DNA from: Polytrichum commune
Taxonomy: Eukaryota > Streptophyta > Polytrichopsida > Polytrichales > Polytrichaceae
Reading direction: 5' to 3'
Assembly (NCBI GenBank): GCA_950295325.1
Contig: OX485803.1
Location: 49,927,554 to 49,987,553, forward strand
DNA: 60,000 nucleotides
Shown here: positions 1 to 11,886 of the stretch, one piece after another
How the letters are laid out: every line of letters starts with the position of its first letter
Numbering within the stretch: position 1 is the stretch's first letter
Translations under genes and position numbers: made by a program
The notes under the pieces: generated by a model
What the model saw: the letters and a program-made list of their open reading frames with translations, nothing else
Told to the model about the DNA's origin: nothing
The model's database searches: none

Positions 1-812
1 CTGAGCTGCTCCACAAATGCCTCCACGTATTTGTTGTGTGGATCAAGAAGGTAGACCTCCTCTGCTGTTATAATTGTCTTCACAAACTCCAGATTGACCA
101 CCATTGCACTTTCCCTTGCTGTCACAAAAGAGGAATTCAAGAGTCTTTCATAAACTAGCAGCACCCATTTGGTTTAGTGGCTGGGCTACCAGCTAAATAT
201 TGTAGTGCATACTTAATGAACAGACTTCATAGTCATAAAGTAGCTGGAATAAGGACTCCCAAAGAGCCTGCAAGTGTGGCATGATCAGGTTGTTCCTACC
301 ATGAGCTTTAGAATGGGTCCACCTACTTGAAACTTTCTGGGACTCCAACAATCATCTTTGCCAGAAAAAACTGATCTCAATCTTCTCATTGACAGACAGC
401 ACAGCTTCCAATGCAGAAATCTAGTGAATATTCATAGCAAAAGCCTTCACAAAGTTAGATAGTCATCTTGAAACACATACATGAAGATCAGAAGCTAACC
501 ACTATTTAAACACAGGTCATAACAACAGAGGTACGTGAGAAGATATTCACCTAAAATATGGGAGGACTGTGAGAAGATTGGCCCAAGTATTCGGAGATCC
601 CGTGCAGGAATTGCCACACGCCTCAATAGAGCATTTTTATCACATTCTAGAATCTCCGAATTTCCAGACGCATCAAATCTCATCCATGTCCGACTGCTCG
701 TCTTCTTCTTCACAGGAACAACTTCATTCTCCATTTTTGTGTAAGGTTGCATGATAACCCTCGCATATGTGGACTCATCAAGAGCTGGCCTTCTAATTGC
801 AGGCTTCCCCAT
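1..812 (-). CDS. MRS2: MRS2/CorA-type magnesium transporter, 5' part (runs off the left edge)
   Basis: This gene encodes the N-terminal part of a plant MRS2/MGT magnesium channel, a membrane protein that carries Mg2+ across plasma, vacuolar or organelle membranes. Coding exon 1 is 812-551 and starts at the ATG at 812-810; it gives 87 residues plus one base. A GT donor follows at 550-549. Exon 2 starts at 118 after an AG acceptor (120-119), keeps the frame and continues past position 1. Family-typical blocks are RTWMRFDASGNSEILECDK, IPARDLRILGPIFSQSSHIL and, in exon 2, VVNLEFVKTIITAEEVYLLDP without its last residue. These belong to the soluble regulatory domain. The GMN selectivity motif and the two C-terminal membrane helices would lie outside the window. 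The wording is closest to the MRS2-3-like branch as I remember it. Family assignment is firm; transport compartment and start codon are inferred. Confidence 0.9.
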
Positions 813-3620
813 TGTGACACAAAGGTACTAGACAGATGAGTGGGATATAAGGTGTGATCCGCTGTCATTTACAGTGGAGAATGCTATCTGTATGATTTCT
901 TCCTTATAGATCACATATCTGGAGCCATGTCTTTGTTTCAAGGAGGAAATTTACAAAGGAGGGCAACAATGCATGCACAAGAGTCTTCTTAGTTGCATGT
1001 TTATCATCATTGCATGCACTCAGATTCATGCTGCTTGTCTACCACTGGAAAAGATCTGGTAATGAACAAAAAAAACAGTGAGTGAAGAGAAAGATCACAG
1101 TGAAACCGTGCATTTGTTGATCTTTCATATATTTGAGGTTCAACCAGGATTAGGTTTTCAAAGTTATTCAATGAATGATCTGAATCTGGATAGAACTTAC
1201 CACCTTGGTCAGAGCTTGCAAACGGGGGATCAACAGCTTATTCAAACTTACTCCAATTACACATAACACAACCAAAATGCCTAACTTAATCTGATGTACA
1301 ACATCCATCAGATCCTCACAGGAGGATATCTATAACAAGAGCTTCTATCAACCTCTTATTGGAGTTGCGAAATTGGCCATTCTATACATAGCGAGAATGG
1401 GAAACCAACACTAACTAACTGACAAGCAACCCTCATCCAAAACTAACAACAAACACAAAACCACAAGAATGACATACAACATCCTTACATTATTGCAATT
1501 GATGTGATCCTTTCTCACTATTCTCAACTCTAAAATTGCAAATTCATGAGTAAAATCAATTCAACTAGGTCATCATCATCCACATGGAACCTACCAATCC
1601 GCTCATGGACTGATTTAAATAGGAAGCCTGTAAATGTTGATTGATATCTATATAACGTTGAAATTTTTATTGTGTACTTTACCATTATTAAAAGAATTTA
1701 CTGCAAATATGTTTTTATAGTTAGGTGTTTTCTATTGCTGAGTTTCAATCCTCAATGCAAATCTGCGACCCGTCCAAACCCCAAAGGACTTAACCAACCA
1801 AAAAGTCTCAATCTTAGTCTCAATCTCAACACCACCCACCAACCTTTTTGTCTACTTATAATATTTTTTGCGTTGTCTCTTCTTCTTTTTTCACTAAATA
1901 TGCGCATCCAACTTCTTCCTTCATAAATCTGAATCAGGAGCTGCAAACCACAGCAAACAAAACAGAAACTCTATTCAAATGATCAATAATCCATGCATTT
2001 TCTAAGGTACAAAGGGATGATAATATCAAGCTTCTAGAATGTACATAAGAAAGTCAAATTGATCGCAAGATACAGACAATTCTGCTCACATGGGACGTCC
2101 AGAACCGCAGCTGAAGGTTGGATTATGACCATTGCCTAGTTAACTGCAGACTACATTATATGTTACATAAAATTGAGTCTATGCCACTCAAGTCATCCAA
2201 CTACTTCACTATATCAGATGTTTGGCCGCAAGTCAAACACTCGCCTGTGCATCAGCTCCACACCAATTACCTTTGTAGCCATGACACAATAAAAACCGCA
2301 TGAATGCACACATTTTGTGGCTCCGTGTCTACATAGTTCTGAGGGCTTATCTAGCAAAAACATGTGAATGAATCTCTTTGAGTAAAAATAAATAAACTAT
2401 CAGTCTGTTCTTCTCCATAAGAGTTGTTTCTCCCCTCCAAATTGTCAATCCTCCAGGTAGAGAGAGAAACCTCTTTTGTTTGGATCCACCAGCCCCATCC
2501 TCAACAATTTCCAATACATTCAGCTTCCGAAACTTGACTGGCACTTGAATTAAAACTGGATCTTTTTTGAAATGTAGAAGTGTCCTCTAAGTTTCTTCTG
2601 TAAACTCTTCTATAGTCAGCAAGAACGCTGTGACACGGAATCATTTGTCTACGAGAACTGCATCCTAGGGAAACTGACCAACCCTAAACAACAACACCTC
2701 TGGACGAACAACACTACTACACACGCAGCTCCCAGAGAACTGACTAAATACACACAAAGCATGATGTAAGGTCAACCTCCTCAGATTTAGTGTCTGCAAG
2801 ATAGAAAAAGGTAAAGGAAAGAAGGAGGAGTATATGTTGATTGATCCTAACATAAAGCTTGTAAATACCGTGAATCCAATGTACATACAGAAGTTAAACC
2901 TCCACGAATTGAAAGAAATCTTTCAAAAGCTCTGCCAAAGTTAGTCTACACAGCAATGGCGGGGCAATTTCGAGTACTGAGGTTAAAACCTAGTCATGAG
3001 AATGACCAAAAATTGATTATTTTCCTTGGGATCAGACACTCGGAGAGCGCATTAGAAGTTTGCCTAACATTTTCCTGTTCAAAACAATGTGATTGTTGTG
3101 CTCCCAAGATTGGCATCAATTCAGTCTATTTTGATGCTAAACCCTTCGTCATTCAACCCTCAACCCTAATCCAAAGAAAGGCCCACTCTCAGGGCCTCTT
3201 TCTACACCACTCGAGGCACCTAAAAGGTGCAGAAGAGGATTACTCTCCGAAGTCTCAACAGGAATGATCTCATCAGCAATACCTGTGTCCATACAAGACA
3301 ACGGGAGATTCTCCGTCCATCTTAAAGTCTTAAGCCTTCCTTACAATCTGACCTAAGGAACCTCGTGAGCTGTCTGCTCGCGTTTATGAAAACCCTAACA
3401 CGGGATGCAGTTGCGCACATCCATTCTTGAATCAAGCCGATTCCAGAAGCCAGGCATGAACACAAATAAATTGCTGCAAAGGCTTACATGAATGAGATCA
3501 AGTCGGCGGTGAAAAAATGGCGAAGGGAGTGGAGAATCCAGTGTGAGCAAGTGAGGCTTGCTCCTCTGATGGAATTCGCGAGCCTGTTGTTGCTTGCCTC
3601 CGCAATCAAACTTCAAAAAA
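813..3620 (-). promoter_or_regulatory. Upstream region of the MRS2 gene, with a possible 5' leader intron
   Basis: No coding exon is evident in this 2.8 kb upstream of the MRS2 start. Read on the minus strand, a pyrimidine-rich tract ending in AG (829-828) lies 15 bases before the ATG and could be a leader-intron acceptor. A strong donor, GTAAGC, is found just below 3488. The stretch 3620-3489 has a more balanced base composition and could be a non-coding first exon. A roughly 2.66-kb leader intron would follow from this pairing. Leader introns occur in plant transporter genes, but the pairing here is inference. Short open frames in this region (for example 2347-2544 minus) have no recognisable similarity. 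Confidence 0.3.
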
Positions 3621-3684
3621 ATTCAAGCCTCCTCAAAGTCTTTGCTCTCTGCTCCCTAGTTTTCAGAAACCCCCAGTAAAGGGC

Positions 3685-4873
3685 TGGGGCTGGGTCTAGA
3701 GCTCATGTCATTTAGGTGGGCCCAACCGGCCGAGTCATGACCCCACCATGGGGAAGGGGTCTTAAGGCGGGGCCCGCGATTTGGTACCCCTGGGCAGCTT
3801 CACCAATTTTTATTTTTATATTTTGATCCCGACCGAAAAAAAAAGTCGCCCTTGCATTCTTGAAGGCCATTTGTCGTCTACAAATATCATATTGAGTTCA
3901 CTTCACCTTCAAGATCCAAAATTCAATACATATGTTCACTTCCCCTTAGTAAATAAGCAATTGACTGAATTTCTTTCCTGAAGTGAAACCAAAAGCATGT
4001 AAATGAATGTCAATAAAGCATGTAATGAACTTGGAAGTAAAACATACAACAAAATCCTCGTTGGCATTGAGGTTATAACGTATGTGAGTTACCATTTGAA
4101 AGGGTCTTTTGTCATTCTAAAATGAAACTTATACTAGTGTGCTATTTTCAATAGTTTAGTTAATGCCTTCTACTTTCACAAGAATTCATACATATTTGAA
4201 CCGATTAAGCATGAGTGAGTGTAATAAATCATAATTAATTATAGTATACGCATGTTAGATATAATTAGGCCTAATTACTTTGGTAAGCATGAATTATATT
4301 CAATTAGGCTTGATACACTTAGTTACATTTATTCAGCTTAATTAGTTCAAATTTGTTTGAATACAAGTGAAAGTAAAAGGCATTCACTAACATATTATAG
4401 AGTAAAAACTACAAAAAGCATACTAATATAAGTTTCATTTTACAATGACAAAAGAACATTTCAATTCATAAGTCATATACATTATAATCTCAATGCTAAT
4501 GAGGATATTGTAATATTATTTACTTCCAAGTTCATTACATGCTTTATTGACATTCATTTACATGCTTTTGGTTTCACTTTAGGAATGAAATCCCATTCAA
4601 TTGCTTAATTACTAAAGGGAAGTGAACATGTATTTAATTTTGGGTCTTCAAGGTGAAGTGCACTTAATATGGGATTTGTGGACAAGCGACCTTCAAGAAT
4701 GCAAGGACAAATTTTTACTTTTTTTGAAATCAGGCAGGGCGGGTAGCAATTGTCGGTCGGGATTAAAAATAAAAATAAAATTTTGATGGGGCTACCTAAG
4801 GGTGCCCCCCCCCCCCCATGATGGGTCGTGACTCAACCGGCTAGCCCGCCCAAATGGCATGAGCACTAGCCCC
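3685..4873. mobile_element. Foldback DNA element with long inverted arms
   Basis: The left arm (about 3685-4140) is repeated in inverse orientation at about 4425-4873. Matching landmarks, read inward from each end, are a GGGGCTG/GGGGCTA terminus, a GTCATGACCC-type block, an A/T-rich tract next to a GACCG/GGTCGG motif, TTGCATTCTTGAAGG, and AAGCATGTAAATGAATGTC with its complement. The centre (4140-4425) is AT-rich unique sequence. No coding capacity is seen. Arms of several hundred bases with a small unique core fit foldback or long-TIR MITE elements. A partial relative lies at about 36480-37230. Exact ends and target duplication are not certain. Confidence 0.75.
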
Positions 4874-7429
4874 GTTCCCAATAAAATTAACTCGTAAAAG
4901 ACCTGGTAAAGTTCATTCATGATGTGCAATGCAAGGTAGGCAAAGAATCCTAGAAGGTGAATTGATGATGTGATTTTCACAACTACAAGATGTTGTATGT
5001 TGAAAATTGCAATTGTTCTAGACCTTGGGAATGCTCACCTCTTCCTATTTGGTGAGATCAAACCTCCACTTCTCATGCTAAGGTATTATATCCACTTCCT
5101 TGGCCCAGCTTTACAAATGCACATTCTTTCAATTCAACAAGAATATTGCAACCTAGAATACGGACGTTTAATATTGGAAAATATGAGTCTATAAGTAATG
5201 TGCACTCAATCCCATCTATCCCGTGGTTTTTGTGTGCATTTTAGCTCAGCAGTACAACCCTCCATATTTTCTATACGAATTGTATTGTTGCCCATCAAGT
5301 CTGTGTGGTTTTGGTGAACAAAAAAAACAAAGAATGTCATGCCAAAATTCCTCAAATTTTGCTATTCCAACACTCAGTATTGCGGTTTATGGCACATGGG
5401 CTATGGCAATAATCCAAAGTTATTGTGAAATACATTGAAATGGTCACCCTTCAATTACAAATACACGTGAACCTTGTACATGGTGGCCCGCACACCAATG
5501 ACCTTGGTTATTGACCTTCGATGTGCTTGGAGCATGGCTACTACAAATTATGTTGTAGTATAGTGCATTTTGTAAACTAACATTTTGTTCAATTCTTACA
5601 TCATAATATGGCATCCAAACATTCAACAACTGCACATTTGCATCCATTTATACATGCACACTATAATTATGTTTGGGATATAAAACACATATTTATGATG
5701 TCGGCAATCTAGCATTTTGACAGGCCGACATAGTTTGCGGACACATTGTAGGGGATACATCCGTGTTTTCCGTTGGACCACCTGCAACGAACGACGGCCA
5801 TAGCCCTTACACCCAACACCTATTGTGGAGACAATATCCCAATTGAAAGTTTTTTTCATGCAGGCCTAGTGCAAGCAATTGATGCAACAGAAGCAATATG
5901 GAAAGGCCAAGAATGTCGCCACTATTGCAATGAATCACTCCAAGGTTGTGGTTGATTATCTCATAGGTTGTGAACACCACAAGAGTAGGAATTAGAGGAA
6001 CAAAAAAAACAAAGCAAACACCACCAATCACACCAAATGCACCACCACAACACTATAGGCCCTTTGCCAAAATTGTTGTGTGCTACCATAAATGGGCGTT
6101 CATAATGTAGACTATGTAAAATGGCCGGTTAATGTTGGCAAAAGACTATGGCATGGTTAAGGTGGGTGACTTGACACCCTAAAGTGGGTGACATGCACAT
6201 GCTTCATCAGCGTCCCTTGAATCCCAACAAAAATAACATAGGTATCATTTTATGCCCATATGCACAAATCAACTAGGATGTTGCAGATGTGGAGGCGCGT
6301 TTGTTGGAATTGCGTGCAAAGCATGTTCCCATGGAGGTCTAAATGTTTTGCAACAAGCCACGTTTATGCCACAAACATTGGATTATGGTCTTAAACACCA
6401 CCACGTGGCAAGAAAGACTAGTGAAGCATCATCAATGAAAACAATAATTCCATAAAAAAAACACCATCCATTTGGGTGAAGTGCACCATGTACAGGTGCC
6501 ATGGATACCATAATACACAATATTTATTAAGAAAATGGTATTAACCCAATGGCACCCAACTTGCAGTCAAAACGACATTGAAATGCAAGATGACAACCAA
6601 AGTGGCATTTAACTTTGGGTAACCGCCACCACATGGCAAGGTTGATTTGGACATGATTTCTTCTATTGTTGGAACTTGGGACCCCATGTGAACCGGCCCT
6701 TAAGGTAGATGGGTCTTAAATTGGTTACTTTTACATAGCTAGCCCACTTTTCCTAGGATATGAAACACATGATTAATAGTGGTTGGTTACTAGATTTGAA
6801 TTGTGGATGTACCTACTTTCCTAATAATTATGGGAGTTTGTATGAACATCTTATTCATAACCAAAGCGGAGGTTTTGTGCTCATGAAATGGTTATATAGG
6901 TCCTCCCCCCTCCCGTCCCAATCATGTCAATTATTGAGCCTAGAATTGTTCTCATATTGTGAACACATAGTCCAACTGTTTTAAAATACATCTAATCATA
7001 TGGCCACGTAGAACATAGTGGAAGCAACTACTTTCATGGCCTCCCTCCTATGAATGGGGTGACTGGAGGCGGCTCTCGTATCCAATTGGGATGTCCTTGA
7101 ATGTAAATTGTGACTAAAGATTCAAAATCAATCTAAATACAACATGTATCCCAATTTTGAAATGTACATGCATGAAATAAAACCATCATAAGTCACATAC
7201 AAGTGTCAAGTCATGAACTTCAGAGAGTCACATGGTCAAACACTTGAAGATTACATGAACATAGTTTAAATAGGCATTACTTTAACATTGAATTGTATTT
7301 AGGGCAACCCACTAAAAAACATATACCAATGTTTTTCGTTGCTTCTGTTATTATGAAAAACAAGTTCCATTGTTTTCCATTGGGTCACCCTCTCAATGAG
7401 CACAAACAAATGCATGGTAACCTTGGATA
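4874..7429. other. Spacer without a recognisable gene
   Basis: Only short open frames without family signatures are present. A C-rich run and A-runs occur, but I see no structured repeat. The 3' part may include the lost N-terminal half of the hAT element that follows. Confidence 0.5.
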
Positions 7430-8460
7430 TTGTTTAATTGCTTGAAACACAAAAATATGCAACTACAATTAATATATATATTGTGGCAGGCAGATTGTAG
7501 CCTTGGAAGCTTGAGTCTCAAGTGGGTTGACTTGGGTTGTGGCAAAGGCGGTCATAGGGATTTTGCGCCTTGTCATGCAACAATGCATTTAAAACTAATC
7601 TCACTGATATTGGTTTTTTTTAATGATGCATTGTATGTGGCCTTCCATATCAACTTGAAGCTTAAAAGGAGTATGATCGGAGGATGCTTGCGATGCCAAC
7701 ACTATAATGTGGGCAGATGTACTCGGAATTGCAATTATTTTTATGGTCATATGGCTTTTGAATCAACTAAAGTTGTTCAAACATGTATTGCATTTGTAGT
7801 TGATTTCACTCTTGAGACAGCCCATAATATGTTGTCGTTGATGTTAGACCCTAATTACAATGGGTTGCATGTGATTATTGACAACATGGAACGCGAGAAG
7901 GCCATGCACATCATGGCAAAATATGATCAATTTGTTTTGGTACCTTTGTTTGTGAAGGTGTCACAATTGTTGAATTTGAGCTTGGAGAATAACTTGCCAC
8001 CCGCATTGGAGGCTACAATTGATTGTCCTTTTGGGCACACAAGATTCTATAGAGGAACGAGGGCATGTTGAAATCAAAGCTCATCTTGTTCTGGAAGCTT
8101 TTTGAACCTCCAAAAAAAATTGCTCCATTTGCTAGTGTAGGGATAATGCCCCTTGATTTCCACACATGTCATTTCTTGCAAGGCAAATATGAGCAATACT
8201 AGGTTCTCAAATCGAGATAGCAAGAATGTTTAGTGTCCATGGACTTTTGTGTGCCTTGTGTCATTGTAGGTTGGGCATCCAAAATTTAGATGCACTCGTC
8301 ATGATACAAAAAAATTGGCCCATAGATGCTAGAGATGAATGCAACTCTTTTGCAAAATCCAATGTCGTTGAATTATTTGTTGATGAGCTTGAAACAATGG
8401 AAAGTAACCAAAGGAGCCTAGTCACATCTACTCCTCGAGGTTGGTCAAATCCACCATGCC
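7430..8460 (+). pseudogene. hAT-superfamily transposase remnant (C-terminal part)
   Basis: A 213-codon open frame (7430-8071) contains a block, LSLMLDPNYNGLHVI at residues 136-150, that resembles the conserved LDPRYK region of hAT transposases. After a frame break near 8050 the similarity continues in another frame. From about 8229 an open frame begins with FSVHGLLCALCHCRLG and runs to NLDALVMIQKNWP, which matches the hAT C-terminal dimerisation region (typically FSxAG...RxRLxxxNLexLxxLxxNW). A stop separates the pieces at about 8200. The BED zinc finger and the catalytic aspartates are not recognisable upstream. This is therefore a decayed transposase. The hAT assignment rests on the C-terminal block and its order after the LDP block. 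Confidence 0.65.
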
Positions 8461-9615
8461 ACTCATGTTTCCTATTGGAATCACAACCGTTTTGCTAGAT
8501 GATTGCGTTTCCTTACACCTATATTGTAACCATTGTCATAACATTACCTTACCCAATCCTAGTTGGTTTCTTCTAACTTTCATCACTCTAGATTGCACCT
8601 TCGCAAGAATATCATTGATACACAAATTGCTACCTACCTAACATGCTCTAACTCTTAACATTGCATTCCCAACAATTTGCAAACAAGCTCATAATTTGAT
8701 ACCATATCAATGCTCTCAAAACACTCATTAGAAATCCATTTTATTTCTTGGATCTAGATATACAATTGCTAGGACATAGCCTTTTGCTTCCTCACTACTT
8801 ATGGTCCTCTTTCTTTATCACTTGGTTGCACCCGCTACTAATTAACTAACGAACTCCAATACTCTTTATGATAAGTCTTTTCTCATCAAATCCTTACCCT
8901 AGTTCCAACATTTTCAATTGGTCCAATGACATGGGTTTCATGGTTACTATTGGTAGCGTCATCAATTACCTTTTCCAACTATTTTTACTACAAGATGATC
9001 ATTACCTTGGCAAGACTAGGGTACAAACTCTAGTCTTGGTTTCCGATCAAAACTCCTACTATTGCTATCTATCATACCCTTTACACTCCATAATTAACCA
9101 TTAATGACTATTATTAATTGGAACCACCTAAAGTTGGTTTCTAGTTGACTTCCATTGAGTATCATCTTTGTTATGAAGTTGGATCCTTGGACAATGAAGT
9201 CAGACCATGGAAGATGGTATTTTTCATGATATGACTTGATAGTCCAACTTCCATGGTTCGATTTCTTTAAAAATCAATTTACAAAGCCTTTGGGTCCTTC
9301 ACTAGGTGTAAACCGAATGTGTACCAAGAGGAATGATCATGCACCAAGAAGTGAATGTGCTTATTACATATATATATATATATATCCCAAAAGGGCAATT
9401 TTGAAAATAAAAAATAAAAAATTCCAAGTTTGACCATCCTCTCGTGTTCTCTTGTTTTCATTTTCTCGTCCCTATAAATGATTTAATTTTAAATTTATTA
9501 TAGCAATATTTCTCTAACATGGGCCCATCCCTTTTCTACCATAGCACCTATTTTTGCCTCTCCCACCGAAAAACCCATTGGACCATGTCAATGGATAATG
9601 TAGGCCTTCAAATAT
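8461..9615. other. Spacer with a (TA)n microsatellite
   Basis: No gene is seen. A TA dinucleotide run occupies 9368-9385. The start of this stretch may be the 3' flank of the hAT remnant, but I could not identify its terminal repeat. Confidence 0.5.
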
Positions 9616-10018
9616 GTCATGACACTTGACATTGAAGTACACTTACTACTATCTTAGCATGAGTGTGTTCAAAAGTGTTATGAGGTGCATGCCTATGTTA
9701 CACATTGGTCTACAAGTTGACTACATTGTACTCAAATGACATGTGCCATTAATTCGTATGCTCAAGAATATCTTCCTCATGCATACTAAAATGCAGACAC
9801 ATGAAACTTGTCATTAGTACACTAAAAAATATCTCCCCCTTGCATACTAAAACGCAAGATTATCATCCAAAATATCTCGATGTGCTACTCTAAATGTCAT
9901 CATGTAAATATTTTTTCACTTTGAGAAGTTACTTAAGTTGACGAATGGAATCATATGTGGGCATCTATTCTAGACATTCGTAAATAATATATGTGACACT
10001 AAATACCATAAACGGTGT
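9616..10018 (-). mobile_element. MITE of the TA-duplicating group, family D, left-truncated copy
   Basis: The right end (about 9990-10018) reads GTGACACTAAATACCATAA then ACGGTG followed by TA. It is the inverse of the left end of the copy at 28668-29190. Interior landmarks (TTATGAGGTGCATG, GCATACTAAAATGC, TCTCCCCCTTGCATAC) match the reverse complement of that copy. The left terminus is missing, so this copy is truncated. There is no coding capacity. Confidence 0.65.
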
Positions 10019-10021
10019 ACC

Positions 10022-10174
10022 TATAAAGGGCTCTCTATTTCATCTTTACATGTGTTGGAATATAGGCTCCAAGTGGGATACAAGTGGGTCTTAGGGACCG
10101 TGAACATGACACGTGGCAAAATGTAAGGAGGAAATCATTATTTTGTGTCGGAATATATAGTAGAGCCCTCTATG
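10022..10174 (+). mobile_element. Short MITE, family E, copy 1
   Basis: The element begins AAGGGCTCTCTATTTCA and ends AGAGCCCTCTATGG, giving an inverted terminal repeat of about 15 bases. Its interior contains GTGGGATACAAGTGG and GACACGTGGCAAAATG. Both appear in reverse complement at about 30548-30683, showing that the two are copies of one family. It abuts the end of the family D element. Confidence 0.6.
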
Positions 10175-10264
10175 GTAGTATGTCATTTGCCATCGCACAC
10201 ATTGTGCTCAACCTCTAATCGCCTTTTTAAGCCTTTGTTTAAACAAACAAATGAAATTCTATTT

Positions 10265-11050
10265 ACAATAAAATTTCGAGGTACAATCTAACCTCATTAA
10301 TACGGCACCCTCGATATTACAACACATTTTTGCGAGACCAAACTTTTTAGTTCAAAACTTCCTCTTTTATACAACTATGACACTCGATAATACGACATTT
10401 AGAATCTCCGTTTTGTCATATTATATAAGTAGTAAATGCTAAAATTTCTTTCATCTATGTTATATACATCTAAAATATATCCATTTGCACTTGGGAACTA
10501 CTTGGGAACTTCACTTATCATTGGGAACTTAATGAGAATTAGGGTTACTAGTGTAGAATGGACATGGTTAGGGTTAGAGTGACCTCTAGCATAGCAAGTT
10601 GCCTTGCACTCATGATGATAAGTTATAGGGAAGAGATACTGAGCTAGAGTTGAGTATTGATGAGTTGGTGGATGTTGCTTTGGGAACCAATTCTGCACAA
10701 GACTTTGATCTTAATGTTGATCTAGATTTAATAGACGTGGATGGTGTTGCTCCACCTAGAGTAAAGCTCAATGATGCTAAATGTCATGCATCATGATTGT
10801 CTAGTTTCTTATTAGAGAACTCTTTACATTTCGGTGTTAATGAAATTATTAGTTTCCAAAAGCTAGTAGGGAATTTAGATAAGATGAAAGTTGCTAACTT
10901 GGGTAGGCAACACCAAAGATCTTTGGACTCCTATTTCAAGAGTTCTTGAGAATATTTGTATTTGTTTGGAGTTATAAGTACTTCACGAGTTCCAATTGAA
11001 GAGTGAGTATCATGTATGCTAATTAACGAGGAGTAATCTTGAGTGGCACA
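10265..11050 (+). mobile_element. Internally deleted pogo/Tigger-like (Tc1/mariner) DNA transposon
   Basis: The left end has TTTCGAGGTACAATCT followed by a CCTCATTAATACGGCA motif. A partly matching inverse, AATTAACGAGGAGTAATCTT, lies at about 11019-11038. Between them is the C-terminal part of a pogo-type transposase (10629-10949). The element is far shorter than an autonomous pogo transposon, so the DNA-binding and catalytic parts have been deleted. A repeat of the left-end motif, CACTCGATAATACGACA, lies at 10381-10397. Confidence 0.55.
10629..10949 (+). pseudogene. C-terminal fragment of a pogo-like transposase
   Basis: The frame runs from just after a TAG at 10626 to a TGA at 10947-10949, with one internal TGA after codons for NDAKCHAS. 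An acidic block (DFDLNVDLDLIDVDG) is followed by a helix-like segment and ends VANLGRQHQRSLDSYFKSS. Plant pogo/CENP-B-like transposases typically end in an acidic linker, then a VANLSRQxQ...xxYF tail, as I recall the family. The catalytic DDD region and the CENP-B helix-turn-helix are absent. The internal stop makes this a pseudogene. Family recognition rests mainly on the tail motif. Confidence 0.6.
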
Positions 11051-11510
11051 TGCATGTTACTCAACTCCAACCAAATGTTGCTTTTTTGACCCAACTCCTC
11101 TTTTTGAAGATATAGTAAGTTAAAACATGGGTCGATTATTCATAAATGGTAACTTCACCTAGGGAACTGCCAAAGGTAGAAAGTAGGTGGACCTCAAATT
11201 ACTCTTCAAAGATGCTTCCTAATATATAAGCCACTATGATCATACTTCTACCTTTTTTGGTCAAGTCCTTGGAGATCTTCAATAGTATCAACTATTTCTC
11301 TTACTTGACCCCTATAATTAGTCAGCTTTAAGATAGCGAACCAATGTCAACTGACCACAGGGGGGGAAATTAAAGCATCCAAAGAATTCGGCTGGCTCGG
11401 CTCTTCAGAGTTTACGCCACACGATGATTGCATGTATAATAAGTTTCACAAGGTACACTAATTAGTGTGGATTATAAAACCATGTTTTAAAACAACGAAC
11501 CCTAACCCTA

Positions 11511-11572
11511 CCCTCTGAGGCGACGTGGCCGCCTCAGAGGGCATCATTTCGGCAGGAGGCTCTAGGCCTCCT
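11511..11572. repeat. Two adjacent perfect GC-rich hairpins
   Basis: CCCTCTGAGGCG at 11511-11522 pairs exactly with CGCCTCAGAGGG at 11530-11541 around a 7-base loop. Thirteen bases further on, AGGAGGC at 11554-11560 pairs with GCCTCCT at 11566-11572 around TCTAG. The sequence just before the first hairpin reads CCCTAACCCTA, resembling plant telomere repeat units. The role is unknown. Confidence 0.7.
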
Positions 11573-11626
11573 CCTCGAAAATGCATGCCGTCTATGGGTC
11601 TGTTGGTGAACTTTTTCATGAAGTTG

Positions 11627-11838
11627 AAACAACGTACCCGTGGTCCGAGATGACCTTAAACTACCGGAAGATGGTGGAGAGATACCCAGATCTCAAGGAA
11701 GAGGTTGGCCGTTCGAATCCCGGCTATGAAATCTCCTCTCTACTTGACATAATACTTGCCAGGTGGTGAACTGCCTCCTGTGCTTTGGCGCTGGCATGTC
11801 GGCCTTCTGTCTCCAAAAAAAAAGAAACAACATACCAG
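11627..11838 (+). mobile_element. tRNA-related SINE with target-site duplication, copy 1
   Basis: The body runs from 11641 (TGGTCCGAGATGACC) to an A-run at 11815-11823. The flanks AAACAACGTACCCG (11627-11640) and AAACAACATACCAG (11825-11838) match in 12 of 14 bases and form a target-site duplication. An internal B box, GTTCGAATCC, is at 11711-11720. An A-box-like AGATGGTGGAGAG lies about 36 bases before it, which is the spacing of an RNA polymerase III promoter in tRNA-derived SINEs. A related copy lies at 54291-54408. It has no protein-coding capacity. The part 3' of CTCTCTACTTGAC is not shared by the second copy. Confidence 0.7.
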
Positions 11839-11886
11839 TTGTCACTTGTGAATTTTCTTTGGCATATTCAATAAGGTCAACTCTTA

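Noticed and set aside
2347-2544. 65-codon minus-strand frame MPVKFRKLNVLEIVEDG...
   Set aside because: Possible exon-like start, but no continuation, no recognised domain and it falls in the presumed leader intron of the MRS2 gene.
11701-11740. A true tRNA gene at the GTTCGAATCC motif
   Set aside because: No cloverleaf with acceptor and anticodon stems can be drawn; the motif is explained by the SINE.
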